Assembly (NCBI RefSeq): GCF_024753255.1
Contig: NZ_JANUHA010000026.1
Location: 1 to 52,208 of the forward strand
Origin: Massilia agri
Lineage (GTDB): Bacteria; Pseudomonadota; Gammaproteobacteria; Burkholderiales; Burkholderiaceae_D
Length of the DNA stretch: 52,208 nt
Direction of reading: 5' to 3'
This document shows, in pieces, positions 7,976 through 15,589 of this stretch (position 1 is the first letter of the stretch; each line of letters opens with the position of its first letter). The notes under the pieces were generated by a model. It was not told the DNA's origin, did no database searches, and saw nothing but the letters and a program-made list of their open reading frames with translations. The translations under genes were made by a program, and so were the position numbers.

Positions 7976-9370
7976 ATGCGCATGCGCCAATTACCTGTTT
8001 TGCTGGCCGGGCTCACCTTTTCGCTGTCGGCGTTCGCCGCATCAAGCGACCAGTGGACCCTGCCGATCAACGTCAAGAAGCTCGACAACGGCCTGACCGT
8101 CATCGTCACCGAAGACCACAGTTCGCCGACGGTCGGCGTGTCGGTCGTCTACCACGTGGGCATGCGCCTGGAACCGAAGAACCGCACCGGCTTCGCCCAC
8201 CTGTTCGAGCACCTGATGTTCCAGGGAACCCCGAACGCCAAGAAAGGCGTGTTCGACACCACCATCACCGCAGGCGGCGGCCGCAACAATGGCTCGACCC
8301 GTCCCGACTACACCAACTACATCGAGACCGCGCCGGTGTCGGCGCTGGAACCGATCCTGTGGCTGGAAGCGGACCGCATGAAGACCCTCGACTTCAACCC
8401 GGCCACGCTGAAGAACCAGCAGGACGTGGTGAAGGAAGAGATCCGCGTGAACGTGAAGAACCAGCCCTATGGCGGCTTCTACTGGATCGATATCGGCCAG
8501 CACGCCTTCCAGAAATGGGAAAACAACCATGACGGCTACGGCAGCTTCGAAGACCTCGAGAACGCCAGCCTGGACGACGTGCGCGCCTTCCACCGCGACT
8601 ACTACGGCCCGAACAACGCGGTGCTGGCGATCGCCGGCGACATCACCCCGCAACAGGGCTTCGCGCTGGCGCAGAAGTACTTCGGCTCGATCAAGGCCCG
8701 CCCGACCCCGAAACCGACCGACTTCAGCGAAGGCCTCAACACCGCCGAGAAGCGCGTGGTGCAGAGCGACGCCCTGGCCCAGGTGCCGGCCATCGCCGCG
8801 GCCTGGAAGGTGCCGCCGCGCGGCCACCGCGACCAGGCCGCCATGGCCGTGGTCGGTGAACTGCTGGGCGGCGGCGACGCTTCCCTGTTCTACCAGGGCC
8901 TGGTGAAAGGCCGCGAGATCGCGCTGAACGTCGACACCCTGTTCGGTCTGACCGGTCCCTTCGAATACGACGGCCCGACCGTGATGACCGTGTTCGCGCT
9001 GTACAAGCCGAACAGCAGCGCCGACGCCATGCTCAAGGCCATGGACGAGGAGATCGCCAAGGTCGCCAAGGACGGCGTCGACGATGCGACCCTGAAGCGC
9101 GTGAAGACCCGCATCCTGGCCGACTGGAACAACCAGCTGGAGAGCTTCATCAACCGCGCCGACACCCTGGCGAAGATGCAGGTGCTGTGGGGCGACGCCA
9201 ACGTGGTCAACAAGATCCCGGGCTGGATCGAAGCCGTGACCTCGGAAGACATCCAGCGCGCGGTGCGCACCTACCTGGTGCCGAGCAACCGCACCGTCAT
9301 CGACCGCAAGCCGGCCGCGATGCTCGCGACCCCGACCGCCGCAGCCGCCCCGGCCGCCGCAAAACAATAA
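7976..9370 (+). CDS. M16 family zinc peptidase, catalytic partner
   Basis: This 464-residue periplasmic peptidase carries a signal peptide (MRMRQLPVLLAGLTFSLSAFA). The inverted zinc motif H-L-F-E-H lies at about residues 75-79, with the third ligand in V-K-E-E-I-R (Glu154/155), as in pitrilysin/insulinase and M16B peptidases. The start at 7976 is chosen because GAGG precedes it by seven bases and it puts the signal peptide at the N-terminus. The C-terminus is an Ala/Pro tail. The next gene encodes the paralogous non-zinc subunit 10 bases later, so the two very likely form the heterodimer typical of bacterial M16B pairs that degrade small proteins or peptides. Confidence 0.92.
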   Translation: MRMRQLPVLLAGLTFSLSAFAASSDQWTLPINVKKLDNGLTVIVTEDHSSPTVGVSVVYHVGMRLEPKNRTGFAHLFEHLMFQGTPNAKKGVFDTTITAGGGRNNGSTRPDYTNYIETAPVSALEPILWLEADRMKTLDFNPATLKNQQDVVKEEIRVNVKNQPYGGFYWIDIGQHAFQKWENNHDGYGSFEDLENASLDDVRAFHRDYYGPNNAVLAIAGDITPQQGFALAQKYFGSIKARPTPKPTDFSEGLNTAEKRVVQSDALAQVPAIAAAWKVPPRGHRDQAAMAVVGELLGGGDASLFYQGLVKGREIALNVDTLFGLTGPFEYDGPTVMTVFALYKPNSSADAMLKAMDEEIAKVAKDGVDDATLKRVKTRILADWNNQLESFINRADTLAKMQVLWGDANVVNKIPGWIEAVTSEDIQRAVRTYLVPSNRTVIDRKPAAMLATPTAAAAPAAAKQ

Positions 9371-9380
9371 GGAGCACATC

Positions 9381-10790
9381 ATGAAGAAACTGATGCTCGC
9401 AATCGCCGTCACGGCCGCCTTCGCGCCGATGGCTTATGCCGCCCCCGCTGCGAAAGAGCTGCCCATGCCCGCCTATGGCAAGGACAAGCCGATCCCGGTA
9501 CCGAAGATCACCAAGAGCACCCTGAAAAACGGCCTGACCGTCTGGGTCGTGCCGCGCAAGGGCCTGCCGCGCGTGGATTACGTGCTGGCCGTGCGCGGCG
9601 CCGGCTTCGCGGCCGACGCGCCGGCGACGCCGGCCTTCGCCAACATGCTGGCGGGCCTGCTCAACGAAGGCACCGAGAAGCGCGACTCGCGCGCGATCGC
9701 CGAAGCGGCCCAGGGCATGGGCGGCTCGGTCGCCGCCAGCGCCACCTCGGACGGCATCATCGTCTCGGCCAACGCCCTGCTCTCGCACTCGGCCCCGATG
9801 ATGCAGCTGCTGGCCGAAGTCGCGCGCACGCCCTCCTTCCCGGAAAGCGAAGTCAAGCTGGCCAAGGCCAATGCGCTGCAGTCGCTGCGCGTGTCCGAGA
9901 CCCAGCCGGGCTTCCGCGCGGAGCGCGCGATCAACCGCGCCGTCTACGGCGAGCACCCGTACAGCCGCACCACCCCGACGGTGGAAGCGATCAACGCCGT
10001 GAGCCAGGACATGCTGCGCAGCGAGCACGCCAAGCGCATGCGTCCTGACCACGCCCTCCTGGTGATCACCGGCCCGGTCAAGGAGCTTGATGCGCTCAAG
10101 CTCGCCGAGCAGGCCTTCGGCGACTGGAAGGTCAGCGGCCCGTCGATCGCCGACACCGCGCCGGCGCCAAGCGCGGCCAAGCCTGCGCGCATCCTGCTGC
10201 AGCGCGACGGCAGCGTGCAGTCGACCCTGCGCCTGGGCAGCCCCGGCATCGCCGCCAGCGCCCAGGACCAGATCCCGTTGCGCCTGGCCAGCACCATCCT
10301 CGGCGGCGGCTTCTCGAGCCGCGTGAATATCAACCTGCGCGAGGCCAAGGGCTACACCTACGGCGCCTCGGCCGGTGCGCGCCTGAACCGCGCGGGCGGC
10401 TCGATCATCGGCGGCGCCGACGTGCGCAACGAGGTGACCGGCGCGGCGCTGAACGAGTTCTTCAGCGAGTACAAGCGCATCGGCAGCGAACTGGTGCCGG
10501 CCAAGGAAATGGAGATGAACAAGCGTTATGTGGCCGGCGGCTACATGATCAGCAACCAGCTCCAGCGCGCCGTCGCCGGCACCCTGGCCTCCAACTGGCT
10601 GGTCGGCCTGCCCGCCGAGTTCCTCGGCGAGTACGTGCCGCGCATCCAGAAGGTCACGCCGGAACAGGTGCGCGATGTGTCGAAGAAGTACTACGCGCCG
10701 GAGAACCAGTCGATCGTGGTCGTGGGCGACCAGAAGGCGGTGGGCGAGCAGCTCAAGGCCTTCGGTGAGTTTACGGTGACGGACAAGTAA
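9381..10790 (+). CDS. M16 family protein lacking the zinc motif, non-catalytic partner
   Basis: The 469-residue secreted protein (signal MKKLMLAIAVTAAFAPMAYA) has the M16 two-domain fold. At the position of HxxEH it reads F-A-N-M-L-A-G-L-L-N-E-G-T, so the zinc ligands are gone. The C-terminal half keeps the R/Y pair region (SRVNINLREAKGYTYGASAG) that binds substrate termini in M16B proteins. Active plus inactive subunits encoded side by side is the known arrangement for heterodimeric M16B peptidases. GGAGC precedes the ATG at normal distance. A strong terminator follows, so the pair is a closed two-gene operon. Confidence 0.92.
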   Translation: MKKLMLAIAVTAAFAPMAYAAPAAKELPMPAYGKDKPIPVPKITKSTLKNGLTVWVVPRKGLPRVDYVLAVRGAGFAADAPATPAFANMLAGLLNEGTEKRDSRAIAEAAQGMGGSVAASATSDGIIVSANALLSHSAPMMQLLAEVARTPSFPESEVKLAKANALQSLRVSETQPGFRAERAINRAVYGEHPYSRTTPTVEAINAVSQDMLRSEHAKRMRPDHALLVITGPVKELDALKLAEQAFGDWKVSGPSIADTAPAPSAAKPARILLQRDGSVQSTLRLGSPGIAASAQDQIPLRLASTILGGGFSSRVNINLREAKGYTYGASAGARLNRAGGSIIGGADVRNEVTGAALNEFFSEYKRIGSELVPAKEMEMNKRYVAGGYMISNQLQRAVAGTLASNWLVGLPAEFLGEYVPRIQKVTPEQVRDVSKKYYAPENQSIVVVGDQKAVGEQLKAFGEFTVTDK

Positions 10791-10810
10791 TCCAACGCCA
10801 GGCGCCCTGC

Positions 10811-10841
10811 AAAACCCCGCATTTCTGCGGGGTTTTGTTTT
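10811..10841 (+). terminator. Strong rho-independent terminator after the M16 operon
   Basis: The 11-bp stem AAAACCCCGCA / TGCGGGGTTTT (10811-10821 with 10826-10836, loop TTTC) is followed by GTTTTT. The A-rich left flank means it could also work on the opposite strand. Confidence 0.92.
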
Positions 10842-10917
10842 TCTTGGGCTCCGTCACGCATACACTTGATGGTTTTCAAATCACGTTCAACCTGAGCCGG
10901 AAACAATTTCCTCCTAA

Positions 10918-11343
10918 TTGCAAGGAGGACGCATATACCGCTATCCGAAAGCCAGTTCCCTGGAAGGCAGCAAACCTGTACGCGATGGAGAATGCGTCGC
11001 GCTGGTTCAACACTATGCCCATGTGCCCCATACTACCCAATGGCGTGCCGGCGCCCAGGTGCTCGATGCACCCATTGGCCTGATGCCTGGCACCGCTATC
11101 GCAACCTTCGTGAATGGCCGCTACCCGCAAGTCGGGAAAGGTACGCGGCATGCGGGATTCTTCCTGCACTATGGGCCGTTCGGCAGCGACGGCAAACCGA
11201 AAGGCATCTGGATCATGGAACAATTTACCTACCCTCCAACCAGGACCGTGCAGGCACGCTACATCGGGCGGAAAGGCAAGAATTCCGATGGCTCATGGTC
11301 GAGCCCGAGCAACAATGCCGATGCCTTCTTCGTGATCGAGTAA
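10918..11343 (+). CDS. BPSL0067-family putative amidase, start codon apparently lost
   Basis: The readable protein (Y-R-Y-P-K-A-S-S-L-E-G-S-K-P-V ... G-E-C-V-A-L-V-Q) matches the BPSL0067 family, small papain-like (NlpC/P60/CHAP-type) proteins linked to type VI secretion amidases. The likely catalytic Cys is in GECVALVQ and the His in RHAGFFLHY. The only ordinary start in frame is TTG at 10918, right after a stop. A perfect AAGGAGG lies at 10922-10928, inside that reading, and points instead to ATA at 10933, exactly where relatives as I recall them start with ATG. Translation may therefore be weak or absent. The STY0301-type gene follows after four bases. No type VI structural genes are in the window. 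Confidence 0.65.
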   Translation: MQGGRIYRYPKASSLEGSKPVRDGECVALVQHYAHVPHTTQWRAGAQVLDAPIGLMPGTAIATFVNGRYPQVGKGTRHAGFFLHYGPFGSDGKPKGIWIMEQFTYPPTRTVQARYIGRKGKNSDGSWSSPSNNADAFFVIE

Positions 11344-11346
11344 GCC

Positions 11347-11766
11347 GTGCGCAAATCAGTCACTCTAGTACTGCTCGCGCTTGCCGCTCACGCACCGGCA
11401 AAGGAGCAGAAGATCGCCTGCCCGGAAGAACTGGAAGCGGCGGCGGTGCGCATCACCGAACCGCCAAAGGGATGGAGCGGCCTGGTTCCCGCGCGCTTCC
11501 GGCTCCAGGCAGCCGGCATCACCCTCGGTCCGCTTGAACAGCATGCCGCGCAGTTGGGCGAGACCGAAAAGCTGGGCGGCAAGCGCTTCAAGGTCAGCTA
11601 TCCTTTCATGAAGGATTCAAGCGAAGAGAAGTGGCTGACCTGCCGCTATGGGGTGAACGAAGGGCTGGTGCTGGGGAGGCGGTTGCCGGACGACACCCGG
11701 ACGTGCGAGATGCTCTACACGCCCGATGGACACGGTCTGTTCGACATCGACATCACGTGCAAATAG
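11347..11766 (+). CDS. STY0301-family exported protein, possible immunity partner
   Basis: The 139-residue product starts with GTG four bases after the BPSL0067-type stop, so the two are one transcription unit. A short signal peptide (VTLVLLALAAHAPA) is followed by a small domain with four cysteines (IACPEEL, LTCRYG, RTCEML, DITCK) that could form two disulfides in the periplasm. The pattern fits the family named after Salmonella STY0301, which is often next to amidase-like genes. A cognate immunity or inhibitor function for the upstream protein is an inference from adjacency and export only. Confidence 0.65.
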   Translation: MRKSVTLVLLALAAHAPAKEQKIACPEELEAAAVRITEPPKGWSGLVPARFRLQAAGITLGPLEQHAAQLGETEKLGGKRFKVSYPFMKDSSEEKWLTCRYGVNEGLVLGRRLPDDTRTCEMLYTPDGHGLFDIDITCK

Positions 11767-11769
11767 TAG

Positions 11770-11907
11770 TCGCAACTCGCAGGATGGGCGGGGTACGCTC
11801 GGGCAGTACCCGGAATTCCCCGTCCACGCGGTTGACGCACGGTTGTGAGCCACGAAGCGGGCCAGGAAGCGTGATTTGAACGCGTGGGCAGAATCTGCCC
11901 ACCCTAC
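11770..11907. repeat. Diverged REP pair, copy C
   Basis: The right arm (11874-11907) keeps the TTGAACGCG start and CCCTAC end of the family, but its stem is GTGGGCAG / CTGCCCAC instead of the GGTCGGC type. The left part (about 11780-11835, AGGATGGGCGGGG ... CCGTCCACGCGG) is a worn counterpart with a longer insert. It fills the gap between the STY0301-type gene and sugE. Confidence 0.55.
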
Positions 11908-11914
11908 AAGGGCA

Positions 11915-12232
11915 TCAGTCGGCCGACAGCTTCATCAAGACCAGGCCACTCACGATCAGCACCGCCGCGATGACCCGCATTGCGCTGGCCTGCTCGCCCA
12001 GCACAGTGATCCCGACGAGGAATGCCCCGACCGCGCCGATGCCGGTCCAGATCGTATAAGCAGTACCAAGGGGAATCGTGCGCATCGCCGCGGACAGCAG
12101 CACGAAGCTGACCACCATGCCGGCCAGCGTGACGAGGGTGGGCACGAGCCGCGTGAAGCCTGCCGACTGCTTCATCGCCACCGCCCACACCACTTCGAAG
12201 ATACCCGCAACAAACAACATCAACCAAGCCAT
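11915..12232 (-). CDS. sugE: SugE/Gdx-type small multidrug resistance transporter (guanidinium exporter)
   Basis: This 105-residue protein is one SMR subunit with four membrane helices. The family signature is clear: the conserved membrane Glu13 in F-E-V-V-W-A-V-A-M-K, an S-A-G after helix 1, a helix-3 segment LGTAYTIWTGIGAVGAFLVGI and L-G-E-Q. The W-x-x-x-M-K-x-S-x-G pattern is of the SugE/Gdx subtype rather than EmrE. Gdx proteins export guanidinium in exchange for protons as antiparallel dimers. The mini-ykkC riboswitch candidate just upstream agrees with guanidine control. The GGAG site lies about 10 bases before the ATG. Confidence 0.9.
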   Translation of the reverse strand: MAWLMLFVAGIFEVVWAVAMKQSAGFTRLVPTLVTLAGMVVSFVLLSAAMRTIPLGTAYTIWTGIGAVGAFLVGITVLGEQASAMRVIAAVLIVSGLVLMKLSAD

Positions 12233-12255
12233 TGACCGGCTCTCCTTTCGAAAAG

Positions 12256-12303
12256 CCGGGCCGTCCCGGTCATTGTTCCCACTGCGGGGCAGGTCGTTCC
12301 TGC
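12256..12303 (-). promoter_or_regulatory. Mini-ykkC (guanidine-II) riboswitch candidate upstream of sugE
   Basis: Read on the minus strand, two small hairpins precede sugE. P1 is GCAGG-AACGA-CCTGC (12303-12289) and P2 is CCGGG-ACGG-CCCGG (12269-12256), separated by 19 bases. Two short GC stems with ACGR loops just before the ribosome-binding site of an SMR gene is the defining layout of the guanidine-II class. P2 is a perfect match. P1 has one extra A in the loop, which keeps this a candidate. P2 ends about 10 bases before the GGAG of sugE, which suggests translational control. Confidence 0.7.
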
Positions 12304-12323
12304 TAAACGTGATTCTAGCCGAA

Positions 12324-14222
12324 TCAGCCTTTCAGCGCTTTCTCCAGGTCGTCCAGCTCGGCCGGCTTGACCAGGTGGGCGTCGAAGCCCGCTTCCTGGG
12401 CGCGGCGGCGGTCTTCGGGGGAACCATAGCCGGTGTGCGCCACCAGGCGGATGCCGGCCAGGGCCGGATTCTTCTTGATGCGGCGCGCGACCTCGTAGCC
12501 GTCCACGCCGGGCAGGCCGATGTCGAGCACGATCACCTGCGGCCTGTGGCGCAGCACCAGCTCTTCGATTTCGGAGGCATCCGAGGTGGTGCAGGTCTCG
12601 TAGCCCATCTCGGCCAGCAGGAAGCCCATCATTTCCATGGCGTCGACGTTGTCGTCCACCAGCAGCACGCGCATGCCGCTGCCGTCGCTCCCGGGCTGGG
12701 TGCAGTGCGGCTGCTCGCCCTGCGCGGAAGCGATGCGCAGCAGCGGCAGGTCCATGGTGAAGGTGCTGCCCAGGCCGATGCCGGGGCTGCTGGCCTCCAG
12801 GCGGCCGCCGTGCAGTTCCAGCAGGTGCGAGACCAGCGACAGGCCGATGCCCAGGCCTTCCGGCGCGCGGTCCGGCGGCACCTCGACCTGGGTGAACATG
12901 CCGAAGATGCGCGGCAGGTTGTCCTCGGCGATGCCGATGCCGTTGTCGCGCACGGCGATGCGTACGCGGCCCTCGTTCGCCAGGCTGACGGAGAGATTGA
13001 TTTTCCCGCCCTTCGGCGTGAACTTGGCGGCGTTGTGCAGCAGGTTGCCGATCGACTGGGCCAGGCGCACCGGGTCGCCCGAGACCCACACCTCTTCCTC
13101 CGGCAGCTGCACCTCGAGCTGGTGCTCGCGCGCGGCGATCAGGGGACTGGCGGTCTCGATCGCCTGGTTGATCACGGCGCCCAGGTCCACGTCCTCGGTG
13201 CGCAGCACGATCTTGCCCTCCGAGATGCGGGCCACGTCGAGCAGGTCGTCGACCAGGTGCGCCAGGTGGTCGACCTGGCGCGTGATGACTTCGCGGGCGC
13301 GCGCCTGGCGTTCGCCCCCGCCGGGACCGTCGCCCGTGGCGCCGAGCAGCGCGGCGGCGTTGCGGATCGGGCTGAGCGGGTTGCGCAGCTCGTGCGCCAG
13401 CGTGGCCAGGAACTGGTTCTTGTTGCGGTCGGCCGCACGCAGCAGCGCTTCCATCTCCTTGCGCGCCGTGATGTCGCTGGTCACGCGCGCCACGCGGTAG
13501 ACCGCGCCGCGCGTGTCGCGCACCGGGAACAGGCGGTCGCGCACCCAGCGCGTGCCGCCGTTCGGGGCGCTGATGCGGAACTCGTCGTCGTAGTGCGGCG
13601 CGTCCGTGAGGCGGCTCCAGCGCTCCCTGACGCGCTCGCGGTCGTCCGGATGCACGGCATCCAGCCAGCCGCCCGGCTCCTGGCGCAGCGACTCCACGCT
13701 CCTGCCCCAGATGTCGGCGTAGGCCGGGCTGACGTAGACCAGGCTGCCCTCGGGCACGGAGAACATCCAGAACACGTCGTCGATGTTGTCGGTGAGCTGG
13801 CGGAAGCGCTCTTCGCTGTCGCGCAGCTGGACCTGGGTTTGGCGCATGCGCAGCAGCGCGTTGACGTTGGCGATCAGCTCGTCGGCCTCGATCGGCGCGG
13901 CCAGGTAGTTGTCGGCGCCGCCCTCCAGGCCGCGGATCTTGTCGGCGCGCCCGGTCAGTGCGGCCGAGGTCTGCAGCACCAGCACCATGCTGCTGTCGGG
14001 GCTGGACTTGATGCGGCGGCACACCTCGATGCCGTTGATGTCCGGGAGCTTCACGTCGAGCAGCACCAGCGCCGGCGACAGGCGCCTGACCATGTCCAGC
14101 GCGTCGGTGCCGTTGGTCGCCTCCACCACTTCGTAGCCGGCGCCCTGCAGGATGCGGTTCTTGGCGTAGCGAGCGCCGTCGTTGTCGTCAACGTTGAGGA
14201 TCAGGGTCGATTGCGGTTTCAT
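12324..14222 (-). CDS. Hybrid sensor kinase, REC-PAS-HisKA-HATPase-REC
   Basis: The 632-residue soluble protein has, in order, a receiver (residues 7-122, phospho-acceptor Asp56 in LLDVKLPD), a PAS domain (about 135-255), a HisKA dimerisation domain with His277 in LAHELRNPLSP, a HATPase domain (N box NLLHNAAKF, G1 DNGIGI, G2 GLGIGLSLV) and a second receiver (about 517-630, Asp567 in VLDIGLPG). It has no membrane segment. It is the last gene of the stressosome operon and its ATG overlaps the stop of the preceding kinase (ATGA). The terminal receiver has no output domain, so the signal must pass to another protein by protein contact or phosphotransfer. REC1 may be the acceptor for the upstream kinase. 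Confidence 0.93.
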   Translation of the reverse strand: MKPQSTLILNVDDNDGARYAKNRILQGAGYEVVEATNGTDALDMVRRLSPALVLLDVKLPDINGIEVCRRIKSSPDSSMVLVLQTSAALTGRADKIRGLEGGADNYLAAPIEADELIANVNALLRMRQTQVQLRDSEERFRQLTDNIDDVFWMFSVPEGSLVYVSPAYADIWGRSVESLRQEPGGWLDAVHPDDRERVRERWSRLTDAPHYDDEFRISAPNGGTRWVRDRLFPVRDTRGAVYRVARVTSDITARKEMEALLRAADRNKNQFLATLAHELRNPLSPIRNAAALLGATGDGPGGGERQARAREVITRQVDHLAHLVDDLLDVARISEGKIVLRTEDVDLGAVINQAIETASPLIAAREHQLEVQLPEEEVWVSGDPVRLAQSIGNLLHNAAKFTPKGGKINLSVSLANEGRVRIAVRDNGIGIAEDNLPRIFGMFTQVEVPPDRAPEGLGIGLSLVSHLLELHGGRLEASSPGIGLGSTFTMDLPLLRIASAQGEQPHCTQPGSDGSGMRVLLVDDNVDAMEMMGFLLAEMGYETCTTSDASEIEELVLRHRPQVIVLDIGLPGVDGYEVARRIKKNPALAGIRLVAHTGYGSPEDRRRAQEAGFDAHLVKPAELDDLEKALKG

Positions 14223-15589
14223 GATTCGTTTCCGTCTTGATCAGGCGCCGGGAAGCGTCGCGGCAGGACCAGCGTGAAGGTGGAGCCGGCGCCTGGCGTG
14301 CTCACCACTTCCACCCGACCATGCAGCAGGTCTGCCAGCTTGCGGCACAGCGGCAGGCCGAGGCCCGTGCCCTTGCTGCGCCGCTGCAGCGGATGCTCGA
14401 TCTGGCTGAACTCTTCGAAAATCAGTTGCAGGTTCTCCGGGCTGATGCCGATCCCGGTGTCGGCGACCGCGAACGCGATCGTGTCGTCCGCCGCATTGTG
14501 GGTGGCGCTGACCGTCACGCTACCACGCTCGGTGAACTTCAGGGCATTCGAAATGAAGTTGCGCAGGATCTGGGAGATCTTGCCCTCGTCCGTATCGAAG
14601 GCCTCCACCACCTCGGTGGGCGCGAAGACCAGTTCCACCCGCCCCTCGTCCACCAGCGGGCGCAGCATGCCCTTGAGGGCACGGAACAGGTTCTCGACGA
14701 CCACCGGGGCCAGCTGCACCTCGACCTTGCCGGCCTCGATCTTGGCCAGGTCGAGCAGGTCGTTGACCAGCTCCGACAGGTCGTTGGCGGCCTTGGCGAT
14801 GAACTGTACCTGGCGCTCCTGCTCGACCGTCAGGTCGCCGTCCATGCGGTCCAGCAGCAGCTGGGCCAGGGCGCGGATCGAGGACAGGGGTGTGCGCAGC
14901 TCGTGGCTGGTGTTCGACAGGAAGCGCGACTTCATCTCGTCCGCCTTGCGCAGGCGCTCGGCCTTGTCCTCGATCTCGGCGTACAGGGCGACGATGCCGC
15001 GGTTGGTGTCTTCCAGTTCGCGCGTCAGCGACAGCAGGTCTTCCTGGCGCTCGCGCAGCTCGGCCATGGTCGCCACCAGCTCCTGGTTCTGCAGCTGCAG
15101 CTCGTGCAGGGTGTTGGCGACCGGGCTGGACGCCAGGCGTTCGCTGATGTCGGCCAGCTGCGAAGTCTGCACAATGATCTGGGGCGGCAGGGCCTTGCGC
15201 ATGGTGATGGCGGTGGCGATGCCCTCCTCCGGCTCGACGTCGCAGGAATCCATCAAGCGGTTCGCCGTGATCAGGGCCAGTTCGGGCAGCGAGCGGGTGA
15301 TGCCTTCCTGCAGCCCGGCAGGGGCAGATGCCTTTCGCGGTCCGGCGCCTGGATTGATGGTCACTTCCAGGTGCTGGTAGGCGCCGAGCCTGACCAGGGA
15401 AAAGGCGGCGCGTCCGCCCGAACCCCGGTGGCAGGCCACGCGCGCCACTTCCGACACGGCGGTGGCGATGCGCACCTGGTCCTGCTGCGAAAAGCCGAGC
15501 AGTTCCGACAGCTGGCGGGCGCGCTGGCGCACCAGCACCACGTCCTGGTCGTTGTCCAGGGCCACGCTCAGGATGCGCTGACCGTTCAT
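14219..15589 (-). CDS. Histidine kinase with an N-terminal degenerate RsbT/RsbW-like domain
   Basis: The 456-residue soluble kinase has a C-terminal HisKA (His229 in SNTSHELRTPL) and HATPase core (N box NFISNALKF, G1 ADTGIGIS, G2 GTGLGLPLC), preceded by a long coiled coil (about 160-220). Residues 1-135 resemble the anti-sigma HATPase fold of RsbT: compare QVRIATAVSEVAR with QTKLVTAASELAR, and ITANRLMDSCDVEPEEGIATAITMRKAL at the end. The N-box Asn is replaced (SEVARVACHRG versus SELARNTLKYG) and the D-x-G-P-G-I motif is missing, so this part probably does not bind ATP. The start at 15589 overlaps the upstream phosphatase stop (ATGA). It probably takes input from the stressosome. Confidence 0.9.
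   Translation of the reverse strand: MNGQRILSVALDNDQDVVLVRQRARQLSELLGFSQQDQVRIATAVSEVARVACHRGSGGRAAFSLVRLGAYQHLEVTINPGAGPRKASAPAGLQEGITRSLPELALITANRLMDSCDVEPEEGIATAITMRKALPPQIIVQTSQLADISERLASSPVANTLHELQLQNQELVATMAELRERQEDLLSLTRELEDTNRGIVALYAEIEDKAERLRKADEMKSRFLSNTSHELRTPLSSIRALAQLLLDRMDGDLTVEQERQVQFIAKAANDLSELVNDLLDLAKIEAGKVEVQLAPVVVENLFRALKGMLRPLVDEGRVELVFAPTEVVEAFDTDEGKISQILRNFISNALKFTERGSVTVSATHNAADDTIAFAVADTGIGISPENLQLIFEEFSQIEHPLQRRSKGTGLGLPLCRKLADLLHGRVEVVSTPGAGSTFTLVLPRRFPAPDQDGNES

Noticed and set aside
12078..14240. 720-codon plus-strand frame
   Set aside because: It is antisense to the hybrid kinase and has the low-complexity composition typical of shadows.
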